This document shows, piece after piece, positions 54,728-64,000 of a DNA stretch of 64,000 bases (position 1 is its first letter; every line of letters starts with the position of its first letter). The position numbers were made by a program, and so were the translations under genes. The notes beneath the pieces are model-generated. The model saw nothing but the letters and a program-made list of their open reading frames with translations, made no database searches and had not been told where the DNA came from. Source of the stretch: Marinobacter santoriniensis NKSG1 (lineage in GTDB: Bacteria; Pseudomonadota; Gammaproteobacteria; Pseudomonadales; Oleiphilaceae); contig NZ_APAT01000029.1 of assembly GCF_000347775.1 (NCBI RefSeq), positions 1 through 64,000 on the forward strand, given 5' to 3'.

Positions 54728-55582
54728 GTGGCAGAAGAGCTTGAAATCAAACTGACGATTTCGGAAGAGAACATCCCGGCGGTGGAGCGGTGGGTATCGA
54801 CGCTCCGGGAGGCCCGTTTCGGTGAAGAGAAACACCTGGTCAATCGCTATTTCGACACGCCAGCGGCCGACCTGAATCGGGAAAAGGCAGCCCTGAGAGT
54901 CCGGCAGGCGGGCGATCGCTTTATCCAGACGTTGAAAACCCGGGGCGATTTCGTTGCTGGTGCCCACCGTCGGCAGGAGTGGGAGTGGCCATTGCCGGGG
55001 CCGAACCTGCAACTGGGACTTCTGGCGGATTCGCCGCTGGCGGAACGCGTGAACCTGGCCGAGCTATCAGTCATTTTCGAGACCAATTTCCAGCGTCGCA
55101 CCTGGTGGATCGTCACTGAGACCGCTGAAATTGAAGTAGCGCTGGATTCCGGTCAGGTTGTCAGTGGTGATCAAGTGGTGCCGTTGCACGAGGTTGAGTT
55201 CGAGCTGAAAGCCGGGGATTCCGGGGCCCTGATGTCCTATGCTCAGACCCTGGCGGCCAAGGTCCCGGTTTTCCTGAACCTCGTCAGCAAGGCAGAGCAG
55301 GGCTACCATCTGGCAGGGCTGTATCACCCGCGGATTGAGACGGGTTCAGGGCCTCTGACGGTTGAGGGATTTCTCCAGCGATTGAGTCTGGCATGGTTGA
55401 CCGGTACGCCGCCGAAGTTCAGGGAAGACGAACTCAAGGGGCTTCGGAGTATTGGTCACGCATCAAAGGTCCTTTCGAATCCTGATTCTGTCTTCGACGC
55501 GATCGAATCCGGTACACCGATCCGTTCGCTTGTGTCTGCTCGGGATCTGGGGCAGTTGCAACTGGCTCTGGCCCATGCGTGA
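54728..55582 (+). CDS. CYTH-domain inorganic triphosphatase, GTG start
   Basis: A 284-residue protein beginning with a CYTH domain: ELEIKL (the ExExK motif) at residues 3-8, then acidic and basic strand residues of the triphosphate tunnel. The C-terminal third resembles a CHAD-like remnant. E. coli YgiF has the same fold and also precedes glnE. The start is GTG at 54728 after AGGAGA; an ATG at 54692 lies next to the terminator T-run. Confidence 0.82.
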   Translation: MAEELEIKLTISEENIPAVERWVSTLREARFGEEKHLVNRYFDTPAADLNREKAALRVRQAGDRFIQTLKTRGDFVAGAHRRQEWEWPLPGPNLQLGLLADSPLAERVNLAELSVIFETNFQRRTWWIVTETAEIEVALDSGQVVSGDQVVPLHEVEFELKAGDSGALMSYAQTLAAKVPVFLNLVSKAEQGYHLAGLYHPRIETGSGPLTVEGFLQRLSLAWLTGTPPKFREDELKGLRSIGHASKVLSNPDSVFDAIESGTPIRSLVSARDLGQLQLALAHA

Positions 55583-55652
55583 AGGCGCCGTGCTTTTGGA
55601 TGTCGGTTCATGTCGCAGTGAACACTATTTCGCCGTTGCAGAGGTCTGATTT

Positions 55653-58556
55653 ATGTCCGAGCCATGGAGTGCATTGCCGTCGCTGATTGCTGACGATGTA
55701 TCGAGTTGCTGGGGAAGCGTTTTTCCGGACGGCGTGCCGGACTGGTTAATGGCAGATGAGCGTTTTTCAGAGCAGACGATCGCTGATGCGATCGGGCGCA
55801 GCCTGTTTATCCGGCAAACCCTTGAGCGCCATCCGGAGCAGGTGCAGGAACTGGTTGCCTCTCGCTCGCTGGCTGAGCCCACGACGAAGACCTATCTGGC
55901 TGAGCGTTGGCAGGAGTTCCGGTCCGGTGTGAGTACTGAGCCCGATCTCCACAAGGCCCTCCGCCAGTTCCGGCGGGAAGCCCAGTTTCGTATTATCTGG
56001 CGCGATCTCCTGCGATGGGCGGATCTGCGGGAGACGATGGGATCGGCCAGTGCTTTTGCCGACATCTGCATTGATGGTGCACTGGCATGGCTGTATCAGG
56101 ACGCTTGCGAACAGTTTGGCACCCCTTACGGAACTGATTCTGTCTCTGGCGACGACGTGCCACAGCCGTTGGTTGTCCTGGGCATGGGAAAACTGGGTGG
56201 GCACGAACTGAACGTATCGTCGGACATTGATCTGATCTTCGCTTTCCCGGAAAAAGGCGAGACCCGGGGAGGGCGCCGCTCCCTGGACAATCAGCAGTTT
56301 TTTATCCGCCTGGGCCAGCGTCTGATTCAGGCGCTTGATCAGATTACGGCAGATGGCTTTGTCTTTCGCGTGGATATGCGCTTGCGGCCTTATGGTCAGA
56401 GCGGCGCGTTGGCACTGAGCTTTTCGGCGCTCGAAACCTATTACCAGGACCAGGGGCGGGACTGGGAGCGCTATGCCATGGTCAAGGCCCGTGTCGTAGC
56501 CGGCGATCAGGCAGCCGGTGAGGTTCTCATGGAGACCCTGCGTCCGTTCGTCTATCGCAAGTACATTGATTTTAGCGCGTTTGAATCGCTGCGCAGTATG
56601 AAGGCGATGATCGGCCGGGAAGTCCGGCGCAAGGGCCTGGAAAACAACATCAAGCTGGGTAGCGGGGGTATTCGGGAAATCGAGTTCGTGGTCCAGGCCT
56701 TCCAGCTTATCCGCGGAGGACGGGATCGCGAACTGCAGCAACGGGAGCTTCTGGTCATCCTTGGAGAGCTTGAAGCACTCGAGCTCCTGCCTCCGGACGT
56801 GGTTTCCGAGTTGCGGGAGGCCTACGTGTTTCTGCGCAATCTCGAGCATGCCCTGCAGGGAATTGAGGACAAACAGACGCAGACTCTGCCTGAAGATGCG
56901 CTGAACCGAGCTCGTGTGGCAAGCATCATGGGGTTTCCCGATTGGGAGGCGTGTCTGAAGGAGCTGGAAGGGCATCGGGAAAGAGTGGCAGCGCACTTTG
57001 CCAATATCATCGCCACGGAAGAGGAGGAAGTAGGAGGCGAAGCAGATTTCGCTGAAGAGTGGCACGAAATCTGGCTGGCGGAAACCGATGCCGAGTCGTC
57101 CAGAACCTGGTTGTCCTCTCAGGGGTATGAGGATCCTGAAGGCTCGCTCCAGGCATTGGCGGATCTGCGCGACAGCCGGACGGTGGAGACCCTGCAGACC
57201 CAGGGGCGCAAGCGCTTGAACCAGTTCATGCCGGTTCTGCTCGAGGCATTGACTCAGGTCGACAATCCCTCCGAGACGCTGGTGCGGGTTCTCCAGCTTG
57301 TCAATGCGATTCTCCGGCGCACCGCGTACATGGTGCTTCTGCTGGAAAACCCCGGGGCTCGAACCCAGCTGGTCGGGTTGTGTAGCGAGAGCCCCTGGAT
57401 CGCTCGCCAGCTGGCAGAAACGCCGCTGTTGCTTGATGAACTGCTCAATGCCGAGAGTCTCTACTCTCCGCCGGCCAAAGAAGAGTTACAGGATGACCTC
57501 CGGCAGCAGATGCTGCGAATTCCCTTTGAGGATCTGGAAGAGCAGATGGAGTCTCTGCGGCATTTCAAGAAAGCACACATCCTGCGGGTCGCCGCCTCCG
57601 AACTCAAAGGTACCCTGCCTCTGATGAAAGTGAGTGATTACCTTACCTGGATCGCCGAAGTAGTTCTGGATCATGTCGTGGATGTCGCGTTTGCAAATCT
57701 CGTCAGTCGGCACGGTTACCCACGCCGTGAGGACGGCTCCGCCTGTGAGACGGATTTTGGCATCATCGGTTATGGCAAACTCGGTGGTATCGAGTTGGGT
57801 TACACCTCGGATCTTGACCTTGTGTTCATTCACAATGCCGACCCCGAGTTGTCGACCGACGGTGACAAGCCGATCGACAACGCGGTGTTCTATACCCGGC
57901 TGGGCCAGAGGATCGTTCACATTCTCAGTACCCAGACACCGTCGGGCCAGTTGTACGAAGTGGATATGAGGCTGCGCCCGTCGGGCAACTCCGGATTGCT
58001 GGTGACCACGTTGAGAGCGTTCGAAAAGTATCAACGAAACGATGCCTGGACGTGGGAGCATCAGGCGCTGGCCCGGGCCCGCGGTGTCGCAGGTTGTGCC
58101 GATGCACTGCGCGCGTTTGAAGATATTCGGCACGCTATTCTGTGCGAACCCAGGGATCGGCAGGCTCTTCGGCAGGCTGTGGTAGACATGCGGGAAAAGA
58201 TGCGGTCCAGTCTCGGGACGCCCGAAAATCGGAGATCGGAAACGTTTCATATCAAGCATGATGCCGGCGGCATCGTCGATATCGAGTTCCTGGTTCAATA
58301 CCTGATGCTGGCGTGGTGTTCGGAATACCCTGAATTGACCCAGTGGTCGGATAACATTCGCCAGATGGAGGCGCTGGGGCAGGTCGGGGTGTTGTCGACT
58401 GACGATGCGGAAGGTCTGCGGGAGGCTTTTATTACGCTCAGGTCAACCATACATCGCCGGGCTTTGCAGAATCTCAACAGCCAGGTGAGCGGGGATGCAT
58501 TCCCCGACGAGCGTCACTACATCCAGTCGATGTGGAAGAAAGTGATGATTGATTAG
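55653..58556 (+). CDS. glnE: Glutamine synthetase adenylyltransferase/deadenylylase
   Basis: The 967-residue bifunctional enzyme adjusts GlnA activity by adding or removing AMP on its tyrosine. Two nucleotidyltransferase domains are visible: GMGKLGGHELNVSSDIDL at about 177-194 (deadenylylation half) and GYGKLGGIELGYTSDLDL at about 708-725 (adenylylation half), joined by a long helical linker. Both catalytic DxD pairs are intact. Its substrate glnA lies about 10 kb away. Confidence 0.98.
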   Translation: MSEPWSALPSLIADDVSSCWGSVFPDGVPDWLMADERFSEQTIADAIGRSLFIRQTLERHPEQVQELVASRSLAEPTTKTYLAERWQEFRSGVSTEPDLHKALRQFRREAQFRIIWRDLLRWADLRETMGSASAFADICIDGALAWLYQDACEQFGTPYGTDSVSGDDVPQPLVVLGMGKLGGHELNVSSDIDLIFAFPEKGETRGGRRSLDNQQFFIRLGQRLIQALDQITADGFVFRVDMRLRPYGQSGALALSFSALETYYQDQGRDWERYAMVKARVVAGDQAAGEVLMETLRPFVYRKYIDFSAFESLRSMKAMIGREVRRKGLENNIKLGSGGIREIEFVVQAFQLIRGGRDRELQQRELLVILGELEALELLPPDVVSELREAYVFLRNLEHALQGIEDKQTQTLPEDALNRARVASIMGFPDWEACLKELEGHRERVAAHFANIIATEEEEVGGEADFAEEWHEIWLAETDAESSRTWLSSQGYEDPEGSLQALADLRDSRTVETLQTQGRKRLNQFMPVLLEALTQVDNPSETLVRVLQLVNAILRRTAYMVLLLENPGARTQLVGLCSESPWIARQLAETPLLLDELLNAESLYSPPAKEELQDDLRQQMLRIPFEDLEEQMESLRHFKKAHILRVAASELKGTLPLMKVSDYLTWIAEVVLDHVVDVAFANLVSRHGYPRREDGSACETDFGIIGYGKLGGIELGYTSDLDLVFIHNADPELSTDGDKPIDNAVFYTRLGQRIVHILSTQTPSGQLYEVDMRLRPSGNSGLLVTTLRAFEKYQRNDAWTWEHQALARARGVAGCADALRAFEDIRHAILCEPRDRQALRQAVVDMREKMRSSLGTPENRRSETFHIKHDAGGIVDIEFLVQYLMLAWCSEYPELTQWSDNIRQMEALGQVGVLSTDDAEGLREAFITLRSTIHRRALQNLNSQVSGDAFPDERHYIQSMWKKVMID

Positions 58557-58589
58557 CAAGCTAAATTTATTTTCAGAGAGCTTTCCTGC

Positions 58590-58595
58590 TAGAAT
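58590..58595 (+). promoter_or_regulatory. -10 element of ilvE
   Basis: TAGAAT lies about 40 nt before the ilvE ATG. The sequence 17 nt upstream (TTATTT) is a weak -35 match, so the promoter may depend on an activator or be weak. Confidence 0.4.
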
Positions 58596-58635
58596 GCCGA
58601 TTCCCCGAAAACCGCTTTTTTAGGAGCAATGAAGA

Positions 58636-59562
58636 ATGTCGATGGCTGATCGTGATGGCCTTATCTGGCTCGATGGTGAAATGGTTCCCTGGCGGGATGC
58701 CAAAACCCACGTGTTGACCCACACCCTGCATTACGGTCTTGGCTGTTTTGAAGGTGTGCGAGCCTATAGCACAGACAACGGCCCCGCCATTTTTCGTCTC
58801 AATGAACACACTGACCGGCTGTTCCGCTCCGCGCATATTCTGAACATGAAGATGCCGTTCAGCAAAGATGAGCTCAATGAGGCTCAGAGGGCGTCTGTCC
58901 GGGAGAACAAGCTGGACGAAGCCTACCTGCGTCCAATGGTTTTTCTGGGCTCCGAGGGTATGGGGCTTCGCGCCGATAACCTGAAGGTACACGTGATGGT
59001 CGCAGCCTGGAGCTGGCCGTCCTACATGTCTCCGGAAGCCAAGGAACTGGGTATCAAGGTTCGCACCTCGTCCTATACCCGCCACCACGTGAACATCACG
59101 ATGTGTAAGGCCAAGGCCAATGGTAACTACATCAACTCGATGCTGGCCCTGAACGAGGCGATATCCGGTGGCGCAGAGGAAGCCCTGTTGCTCGATAATG
59201 AGGGCTATGTCGCCGAAGGTTCCGGGGAAAATATTTTCATTGTGCGGGACGGTGTGCTCCACACCCCCGAGCTGACCTCCTGCCTGGAAGGTATTACCCG
59301 GGCGACCATCATCACCTTTGCAAAAGAACTGGGTCTGGAGGTGCGTGAGCGCCGTATTACGCGGGATGAAGTCTACATCGCGGAAGAGGCCTTCTTTACC
59401 GGGACCGCCGCTGAAGTCCTGCCTATCCGGGAGCTTGATGGCCGGGTGATCGGTGCTGGCAAGCGTGGACCGGTTACCGAAAAGCTCCAGGCCATGTACT
59501 TCGATGCGGTCAAAGGCAAATCAGCAAAGCACGCCAACTGGCTGACACCGGTCCGGGACTGA
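58636..59562 (+). CDS. ilvE: Branched-chain amino acid aminotransferase
   Basis: A 308-residue class IV PLP enzyme that makes valine, leucine and isoleucine from their keto acids. The typical HYGLGCFEGVRAY motif occurs near residue 33, the PLP lysine lies in the MCKAKANGNYINSML segment (about 155-169), and EGSGENIFIV follows. The ATG follows TAGGAGC. Length and sequence are standard. Confidence 0.97.
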   Translation: MSMADRDGLIWLDGEMVPWRDAKTHVLTHTLHYGLGCFEGVRAYSTDNGPAIFRLNEHTDRLFRSAHILNMKMPFSKDELNEAQRASVRENKLDEAYLRPMVFLGSEGMGLRADNLKVHVMVAAWSWPSYMSPEAKELGIKVRTSSYTRHHVNITMCKAKANGNYINSMLALNEAISGGAEEALLLDNEGYVAEGSGENIFIVRDGVLHTPELTSCLEGITRATIITFAKELGLEVRERRITRDEVYIAEEAFFTGTAAEVLPIRELDGRVIGAGKRGPVTEKLQAMYFDAVKGKSAKHANWLTPVRD

Positions 59563-59576
59563 TCCCTTCGCAACTC

Positions 59577-59606
59577 GTCAGGCTGCCGGCAATCCGGCCG
59601 CCTGAC
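59577..59606 (+). other. Strong hairpin after ilvE
   Basis: GTCAGGC (59577-59583) and GCCTGAC (59600-59606), with an inner CCGG/CCGG pair, form a long stem. There is no T-run, so it may protect the mRNA 3' end or be a REP-like unit. Confidence 0.5.
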
Positions 59607-59642
59607 TCAGCTTCCATTTACTCAACCTGCAGGAAATCCGAC

Positions 59643-60047
59643 ATGGCAGATGTGATTAAAGTGCCGGTGTCCTTCGGCGAAGTCCTGGACAAGATTACGA
59701 TTCTGGAAATCAAATCCGAGCGCATCAAAGACGAAGCCAAGCTGAAGAACGTTCGGCTGGAGCTGGATGAACTGAGTGAGACCTGGAATGAGGCGGTCAA
59801 GGACCCGGCGGCCATCGCCGAGCTTCGTGATCAGTTGAAGTCCGTGAATGAGGCGCTGTGGGAAATTGAGGACGATATCCGTGACCAGGAGGCCGCGCAG
59901 GATTTCGGTCCCCGGTTTATCGAGTTGGCCAGGGCGGTCTATGTCACCAATGACAAGCGTGCGGCGATCAAGAAAGAGGTCAACCTGGCGCTTGGTTCCC
60001 GGTTTGTGGAAGAAAAATCTTACAAGGATTATCAGTCCGGTCAGTAA
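59643..60047 (+). CDS. DUF6165 family protein
   Basis: A 134-residue, mostly helical, acidic protein (MADVIKVPVSFGEVLDKITI) with coiled-coil tendency and no signal peptide or membrane segment. Members of this family commonly lie near LPS core genes, as here, but their function is not known to me. It may be cotranscribed with ilvE (80-nt gap). Confidence 0.75.
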   Translation: MADVIKVPVSFGEVLDKITILEIKSERIKDEAKLKNVRLELDELSETWNEAVKDPAAIAELRDQLKSVNEALWEIEDDIRDQEAAQDFGPRFIELARAVYVTNDKRAAIKKEVNLALGSRFVEEKSYKDYQSGQ

Positions 60048-60057
60048 GCCTGCCGGT

Positions 60058-60089
60058 CGCCTCTCCGGGCCCTCTGGCCTGGCGAGGCG
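60058..60089. other. GC-rich hairpin between convergent genes
   Basis: CGCCTC (60058-60063) and GAGGCG (60084-60089) can pair, with additional inner pairing (CCGG/CCTGG). It may act as a shared terminator for the DUF6165 gene and the LPS cluster, but it lacks a T-run on either side. Confidence 0.3.
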
Positions 60090-60124
60090 GTCTTCAGAAA
60101 ATCCTGTTGTTCCTCCCGCCTCAG

Positions 60125-61102
60125 TTAGCCTCCGTACAAATCAAAACCGTTTGACCGATACCAGCGTCGGTTTTTCCGGCAGCGCCACCACTTTTTCAGA
60201 TGGGAGACCGACCCGTATGCTCGGATATAGTCTGCGACGCCGGGTTTTGGCCTGGGGGAGGGGCCGAGAAGCTGGTCTGCATATCGGTCATACTCGTCGG
60301 CCAGTGGATGGAATCGGACTTTTCTCCAGGGCTTGTCCCAGCCAATATAATGAATGACCTTGGGATTCAGATTGGCAGATTTGACCTCCTCGGGTGAAAA
60401 GGCGTCCGTCTGATCGCTCTGGCGGTAGAGGCCGGTCTGGTGATTCCATTTCAGGGGAAGATGCTTCCAGCTCTCATGAAGGATTCCGTTGAGGGCGCAC
60501 TGGTCATTGGTGCTGATGCGGTGGGGGTTTTCCTGCTTGAACCGGAGGACCTGGTCGGAAATGCCGTTTTCTCGCCAGTAATCCAGGTTCAGTAGCAGGA
60601 CGCCTGAGTTGAAATACTCCGACTGCGGAATGCCCAGTTTCTTGTAGGTATGGCCCGAGATATTTTCCACCGCCGCAACGCCAAAGCCGGTCAGATCGGT
60701 GGCAGCCAGCTCCAGAATGTCCCCACGGACAATGATGTCGCAATCCAGGTACACCACCTTTTTCACGGATTCGTCGAACAGCTCGGGGATCGCGATACGG
60801 TAATACGCCGAGGATGTGATGTGCTTCAGTGTCGGCAAATGCTCGAAGCGCTTCTTGTCCACGTTGATAAACTCGATGCCCCGGCCTCCGGCATGAACAA
60901 TTTCCTCGTTCATCCGTTCACGGGTCTGCTCTGGAATGCCCCCGTCGATACAGAAAAGCTGGACTCTTTCCGGGTCGGAGCAGTTACGAAGCAGTGATGT
61001 GAACATCACGGTCAGATGCATCGCATAGTTCTGGTCCGAGCTTGCGACGACAGGGATAACACCCTCGGCCACGGACCGGCCTGTCTGATGGGACTGGTTC
61101 AT
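60125..61102 (-). CDS. Family 8 glycosyltransferase, distal copy
   Basis: A 325-residue GT-A fold enzyme of family GT8, which transfers glucose or galactose from UDP-sugars onto the LPS core. The metal-binding DXD occurs as VVYLDCDIIV. The EYFNSGVLLLNLDYWR, DQCALNGIL and HYIGWDKPWR segments are typical of WaaI/J/R-like enzymes. The ATG at 61102 follows AGGGGAAATC and overlaps the upstream GT8 stop (ATGA); the longer open frame is not needed. Confidence 0.92.
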   Translation of the reverse strand: MNQSHQTGRSVAEGVIPVVASSDQNYAMHLTVMFTSLLRNCSDPERVQLFCIDGGIPEQTRERMNEEIVHAGGRGIEFINVDKKRFEHLPTLKHITSSAYYRIAIPELFDESVKKVVYLDCDIIVRGDILELAATDLTGFGVAAVENISGHTYKKLGIPQSEYFNSGVLLLNLDYWRENGISDQVLRFKQENPHRISTNDQCALNGILHESWKHLPLKWNHQTGLYRQSDQTDAFSPEEVKSANLNPKVIHYIGWDKPWRKVRFHPLADEYDRYADQLLGPSPRPKPGVADYIRAYGSVSHLKKWWRCRKNRRWYRSNGFDLYGG

Positions 61103-62031
61103 GATTTCCCCTGAAATCGATCGGCAAGTTGCTGGCGACGTGCATGAAATTTCCAATGCCTGCGCAAAGCAAACAGGAAACGCAGCCGGGTATTAAAGTC
61201 TGCGTCCGGGTAGGGTTGTCCTGCCCAGGGGGTCTGTGCAAGCACCTTCCTGTAGCAGGATTTGAACGGATGAAAGCAATACAGCTTCCAGGGTTTCATT
61301 TTGCCGGTGAAATGAACAATGGCCGGTTCAAGCATGGCCGATTGCATCTCATCAACGGAGTAGCTGCAGCCTTCCTGGTATTTGACGATGACCTTATAGA
61401 TGTCGGATTGCTGGTTCCACTTCAAGGGCAGACGGAGCCAGTCGCCCTGAAGTACGGCATTCAGACTGCATTGATCGACAAAACGGAGCCCAGCCGCATT
61501 CTCCCGAGCATAATCCGTGACCTGCCGGTGCAGACGACGTTGCCGCCACTGGTTCAGGTCCATGACCAACACACCGGAGTTGAAATATTCCGTCCGATCC
61601 ACGCCGATATCCTGACATGCCTTGGGTGACAGGTTCTCGACAGCGCCGGTCGAGTTGCCTTGCAAATCGATCGTCCAGAGTTCCATCAGGCTCTGGAGTA
61701 CCAGCGTGTCGGAATCGATATAGATGATTTTATCGATCGACTCGGGAATGTATTCCGGCAGATTGATCCGCTGATACACCGCCTCACCGTAACGGAGTGT
61801 TGGAAGACCCTCATAGAGAGAAGCGTCCGGCGTGTAAGTGGTCAATCGGGCGCCCATGGCCTCAAGCATCGTGCGGAGCGTGTCAACGCTTTCGTCGCGG
61901 ATACTGCAATTGATCAGGTGGAAATGAAGCGTCGCCCCGGGCGTGGCCTGAATCGCTGAATGCATCATGACGCCTGCGTAGGCGACGTAATTCTCGTCGC
62001 AGCAGGCGGCAACGTGGATTTCAGTGCTCAT
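61099..62031 (-). CDS. Family 8 glycosyltransferase, proximal copy
   Basis: A 310-residue GT8 enzyme with DXD in KIIYIDSDTLV, then EYFNSGVLVMDLNQWR, DQCSLNAVLQ and IVHFTGKMKPWK. It is clearly related to the distal copy but divergent, suggesting an old duplication with different acceptor positions in the LPS outer core. It overlaps the ligase gene start region at its 5' end by 11 nt. Confidence 0.92.
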   Translation of the reverse strand: MSTEIHVAACCDENYVAYAGVMMHSAIQATPGATLHFHLINCSIRDESVDTLRTMLEAMGARLTTYTPDASLYEGLPTLRYGEAVYQRINLPEYIPESIDKIIYIDSDTLVLQSLMELWTIDLQGNSTGAVENLSPKACQDIGVDRTEYFNSGVLVMDLNQWRQRRLHRQVTDYARENAAGLRFVDQCSLNAVLQGDWLRLPLKWNQQSDIYKVIVKYQEGCSYSVDEMQSAMLEPAIVHFTGKMKPWKLYCFHPFKSCYRKVLAQTPWAGQPYPDADFNTRLRFLFALRRHWKFHARRQQLADRFQGKS

Positions 62032-63391
62032 GAGCTTTCTCCGTCACCCTTGAGGAAAGATAAAAGGTATAGATGAAGCCGACAATCAGGGCGTTCATGT
62101 ACTGGCCGGTAGAGTAAATGATATAGGATTCAAACATATTGATGACTAGCCAGAAGCCGAAGTAGCTAAAGGCAAAGACGAAAACGTCGAGTGGCATGTT
62201 GCCCGTGCGGAAGCATCGCCACGTGGCGATACCAATCCATACTATAAGGGCACATAGAAGTCCGGTACCAATCAGTCCATGTGCGTAGAGCGTCTCGAAA
62301 TAGCTGTTATGGAGATGGCCGAAGCCCTTGAACCAGCGGTCGAAAAAGTTGGATTGATCAATCTTGTCATCCACTGTGCCTGCGCCCCAGCCTGCCAGCG
62401 GGCGCTCTGAGATCCAGCCCAGTGCTACGCGCCAGGAGTACAGGCGAACACCGCTGCTGGTTTTGGGATTACCATGTTCCGAAGGTGGTGCCAGAAAATC
62501 CTCGAGGTTGATCTCGGAAGCATTGACCCGGTGTTCGACAGTTTTCAACGAATGCAGGGCGACAAAAATGGCCGTGAGGACAATAACGAGGCCAACAGCC
62601 GAGCCCAAAAGCACTTTTGGATTCCAGTGTCGCTTTCGCACCTGGCTGGCAAGGAGAATGACCAGTATTACGATGGAAGCGACGAGCCCCAGCCATACCG
62701 CACGGGTCTGGGCGGCCAGCGTGCCTTCGAAAGCGAGCGTAATGGATGCCAGTAGCGGCAGGGCGAGTAATGCGAATCCGACCGGTGATCTGGCACGCAT
62801 CAGGAATCGGGGCGCGAAACAGATCAGCGCCAGCAGGCTTGAGCCAAAAAACAGGCCGGTGTGCTGGGCATTGTGGATGCCGAAGTCGACACGTCGGCCA
62901 GCCAGCGCCCGTTGCCATTCATGGGCATCGAAGTTGAGCCCCAGGTACACCAGCAGCCCCGCCCATCCAATCAGAAGCAGCTGCCAGGCCCGATTGATCG
63001 GCTGGAGTGCCAGCCCCGTCGCCAGAATAATCACCATGAAAGGCTTCAGATAGTAGCGCATGTCCCGGGTGTTGGGCTCGAGGTCCACGGGCAATGACAG
63101 TGCATACCAGGCCCGGGCGCCTGCCAGGAAAACCGTAAACAGCAGCATGATCCGGAACACCGGATCCCGGACCAGCACCTGGCGAATCGGGGAATGGCGA
63201 TTGCCCAGGGCCAGGAGGCCGAGAAAAAGCAACACCAACAGGGATTCGGAAATCTGGGCTACCCGCAGAAAGGGAAGGAACGAGAACCCGTATAACGCCA
63301 CCAGGAGGGCGTAGGTTCTCGCATAGACCTTGTGATCTGACAGAAAGGAACTGAGCTGTGATGGCACCGGCTTAACCAGAGTTTTGATCAT
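62021..63391 (-). CDS. O-antigen ligase-like polytopic membrane protein
   Basis: A 456-residue protein with about 11-12 hydrophobic segments and a large periplasmic loop. The conserved loop RPLAGWGAGTVDDKI and GHLHNSYFETLYAHGLIG with the H-x-S/N-x2 pattern is typical of the Wzy_C/WaaL domain. It would attach O-polysaccharide to lipid A-core at the periplasmic face. A polymerase (Wzy) role is the alternative. The gene overlaps both neighbours. Confidence 0.85.
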   Translation of the reverse strand: MIKTLVKPVPSQLSSFLSDHKVYARTYALLVALYGFSFLPFLRVAQISESLLVLLFLGLLALGNRHSPIRQVLVRDPVFRIMLLFTVFLAGARAWYALSLPVDLEPNTRDMRYYLKPFMVIILATGLALQPINRAWQLLLIGWAGLLVYLGLNFDAHEWQRALAGRRVDFGIHNAQHTGLFFGSSLLALICFAPRFLMRARSPVGFALLALPLLASITLAFEGTLAAQTRAVWLGLVASIVILVILLASQVRKRHWNPKVLLGSAVGLVIVLTAIFVALHSLKTVEHRVNASEINLEDFLAPPSEHGNPKTSSGVRLYSWRVALGWISERPLAGWGAGTVDDKIDQSNFFDRWFKGFGHLHNSYFETLYAHGLIGTGLLCALIVWIGIATWRCFRTGNMPLDVFVFAFSYFGFWLVINMFESYIIYSTGQYMNALIVGFIYTFYLSSRVTEKAHEH

Positions 63392-64000
63392 GAGTCTGCG
63401 CGGTCCTCAAACCACTTGTCGAGCATCCGGCAAACATCCTCCACGGTAATCATTTCCATGGCGCCTTCAAACTCAGCCTTGGCGCCCCATCTGGATTGCG
63501 CCACGGATTTCCCGGTGAATTTCTCCAGGGCTTCCGGGTAGCGGTTCACACACCACTTCAGGGAATTGTAAGGGCCGGACCGGTAGGGGTTGCTGGCGGC
63601 AAAAAGACCAAGGACATCGGTGCCCATGGCACTGGCAATGTGGGCAGGTCCGGTATCGGGCGCGAGCACGAGATCCGCGTGCTGTAATAAGGCGGCAAGT
63701 TGCTTGAGCGTGTCTTTCCCACAGATGTTGTGGGCTCTTTCCGTCATGGCGGATTCAATGGCCGAGCAATAGTCCAGTTCAAAAGGGGCGGGGCTGCCGA
63801 CCAGCAGGACCCGCATGCCATAGGTGCGTATCGCATAATCGGCCAGTTGTGCATATCGTTCCGCCGGCCAGTTGCGCAGCCGATGGCTGGCACAGGGGCT
63901 GATAACCAGGTTGCGGCAATCGTCCGACAGATGCTGGCGGGCGAAGGCATGGTCCGAATCACTCAGAGGGATGGTCCAGCGCGGTGGTGCAGCCGTCAGA
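63388..64000 (-). CDS. Family 9 glycosyltransferase (heptosyltransferase-like), partial
   Basis: The C-terminal part of a GT9 enzyme; the frame remains open to the window edge, so the 5' end is missing. Visible segments include ISPCASHRLRNWPAERYAQL, then MRVLLVGSPAPFELDY, and the nucleotide-sugar site HADLVLAPDTGPAHIASAMG near the C-terminus. It would add heptose or a related sugar to the inner core. Its stop overlaps the ligase start (ATGA), so the LPS genes form one operon. Confidence 0.88.
   Translation of the reverse strand, partial: LTAAPPRWTIPLSDSDHAFARQHLSDDCRNLVISPCASHRLRNWPAERYAQLADYAIRTYGMRVLLVGSPAPFELDYCSAIESAMTERAHNICGKDTLKQLAALLQHADLVLAPDTGPAHIASAMGTDVLGLFAASNPYRSGPYNSLKWCVNRYPEALEKFTGKSVAQSRWGAKAEFEGAMEMITVEDVCRMLDKWFEDRADS

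Overview
This 64 kb window looks like chromosomal DNA of a marine gammaproteobacterium, most likely Marinobacter or a close relative. That placement rests on recall of gene order (tuf-S10-spc-alpha, rplQ-uvrA-MFS-ssb, an MSHA pilus locus, glnA near ntrBC, a CYTH phosphatase next to glnE) and on protein resemblance; no search was run.

Layout. 1-13900: the 3' end of tuf, a strong sigma70-type promoter, then the S10, spc and alpha ribosomal operons in standard gammaproteobacterial order with secY and rpoA. 13883-19070: a palindromic intergenic element, then uvrA (minus), a YajR-like MFS transporter and ssb. 19200-36000: a 16-gene MSHA type IV pilus locus. 36000-39400: ntrC, ntrB and a DUF4124 protein (minus), with a candidate sigma54 promoter and NtrC-like sites before ntrB. 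39490-45291: a 5.8 kb nested transposon. 45300-48140: glnA (minus) with a candidate sigma54 promoter and NtrC-like sites, then a diguanylate cyclase gene broken by an in-frame amber codon. 48361-51819: typA, pip and dtd. 52320-54690: two tandem porins sharing leader and terminator sequences. 54728-60047: a CYTH phosphatase, glnE, ilvE and a DUF6165 gene. 60125-64000: a minus-strand LPS cluster (two GT8 enzymes, an O-antigen ligase and a GT9 enzyme running off the window).

The most notable structure is the transposon. It has 27-bp terminal inverted repeats (one mismatch) and is flanked by a perfect 7-bp duplication CATGATG. Removing the element and one repeat copy restores a perfect 12-bp-stem terminator with CATGATG as its loop, so the element landed in the loop of the glnA terminator. 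Inside is a degraded zinc-finger transposase gene cut into pieces by a 1.9 kb segment carrying a soluble CZB-domain chemoreceptor and by two different IS1380-like insertion sequences. In-silico excision of the chemoreceptor segment and the first IS restores one continuous reading frame, which supports the nesting order.

Functionally, the window brings together most of the Ntr nitrogen circuit: glnA (with its adenylylation tyrosine), glnE (which adenylylates GlnA), ntrB and ntrC. It also holds a complete-looking MSHA machine whose ATPase MshE has a c-di-GMP-binding type N-terminus, and a damaged c-di-GMP synthase gene elsewhere in the window.
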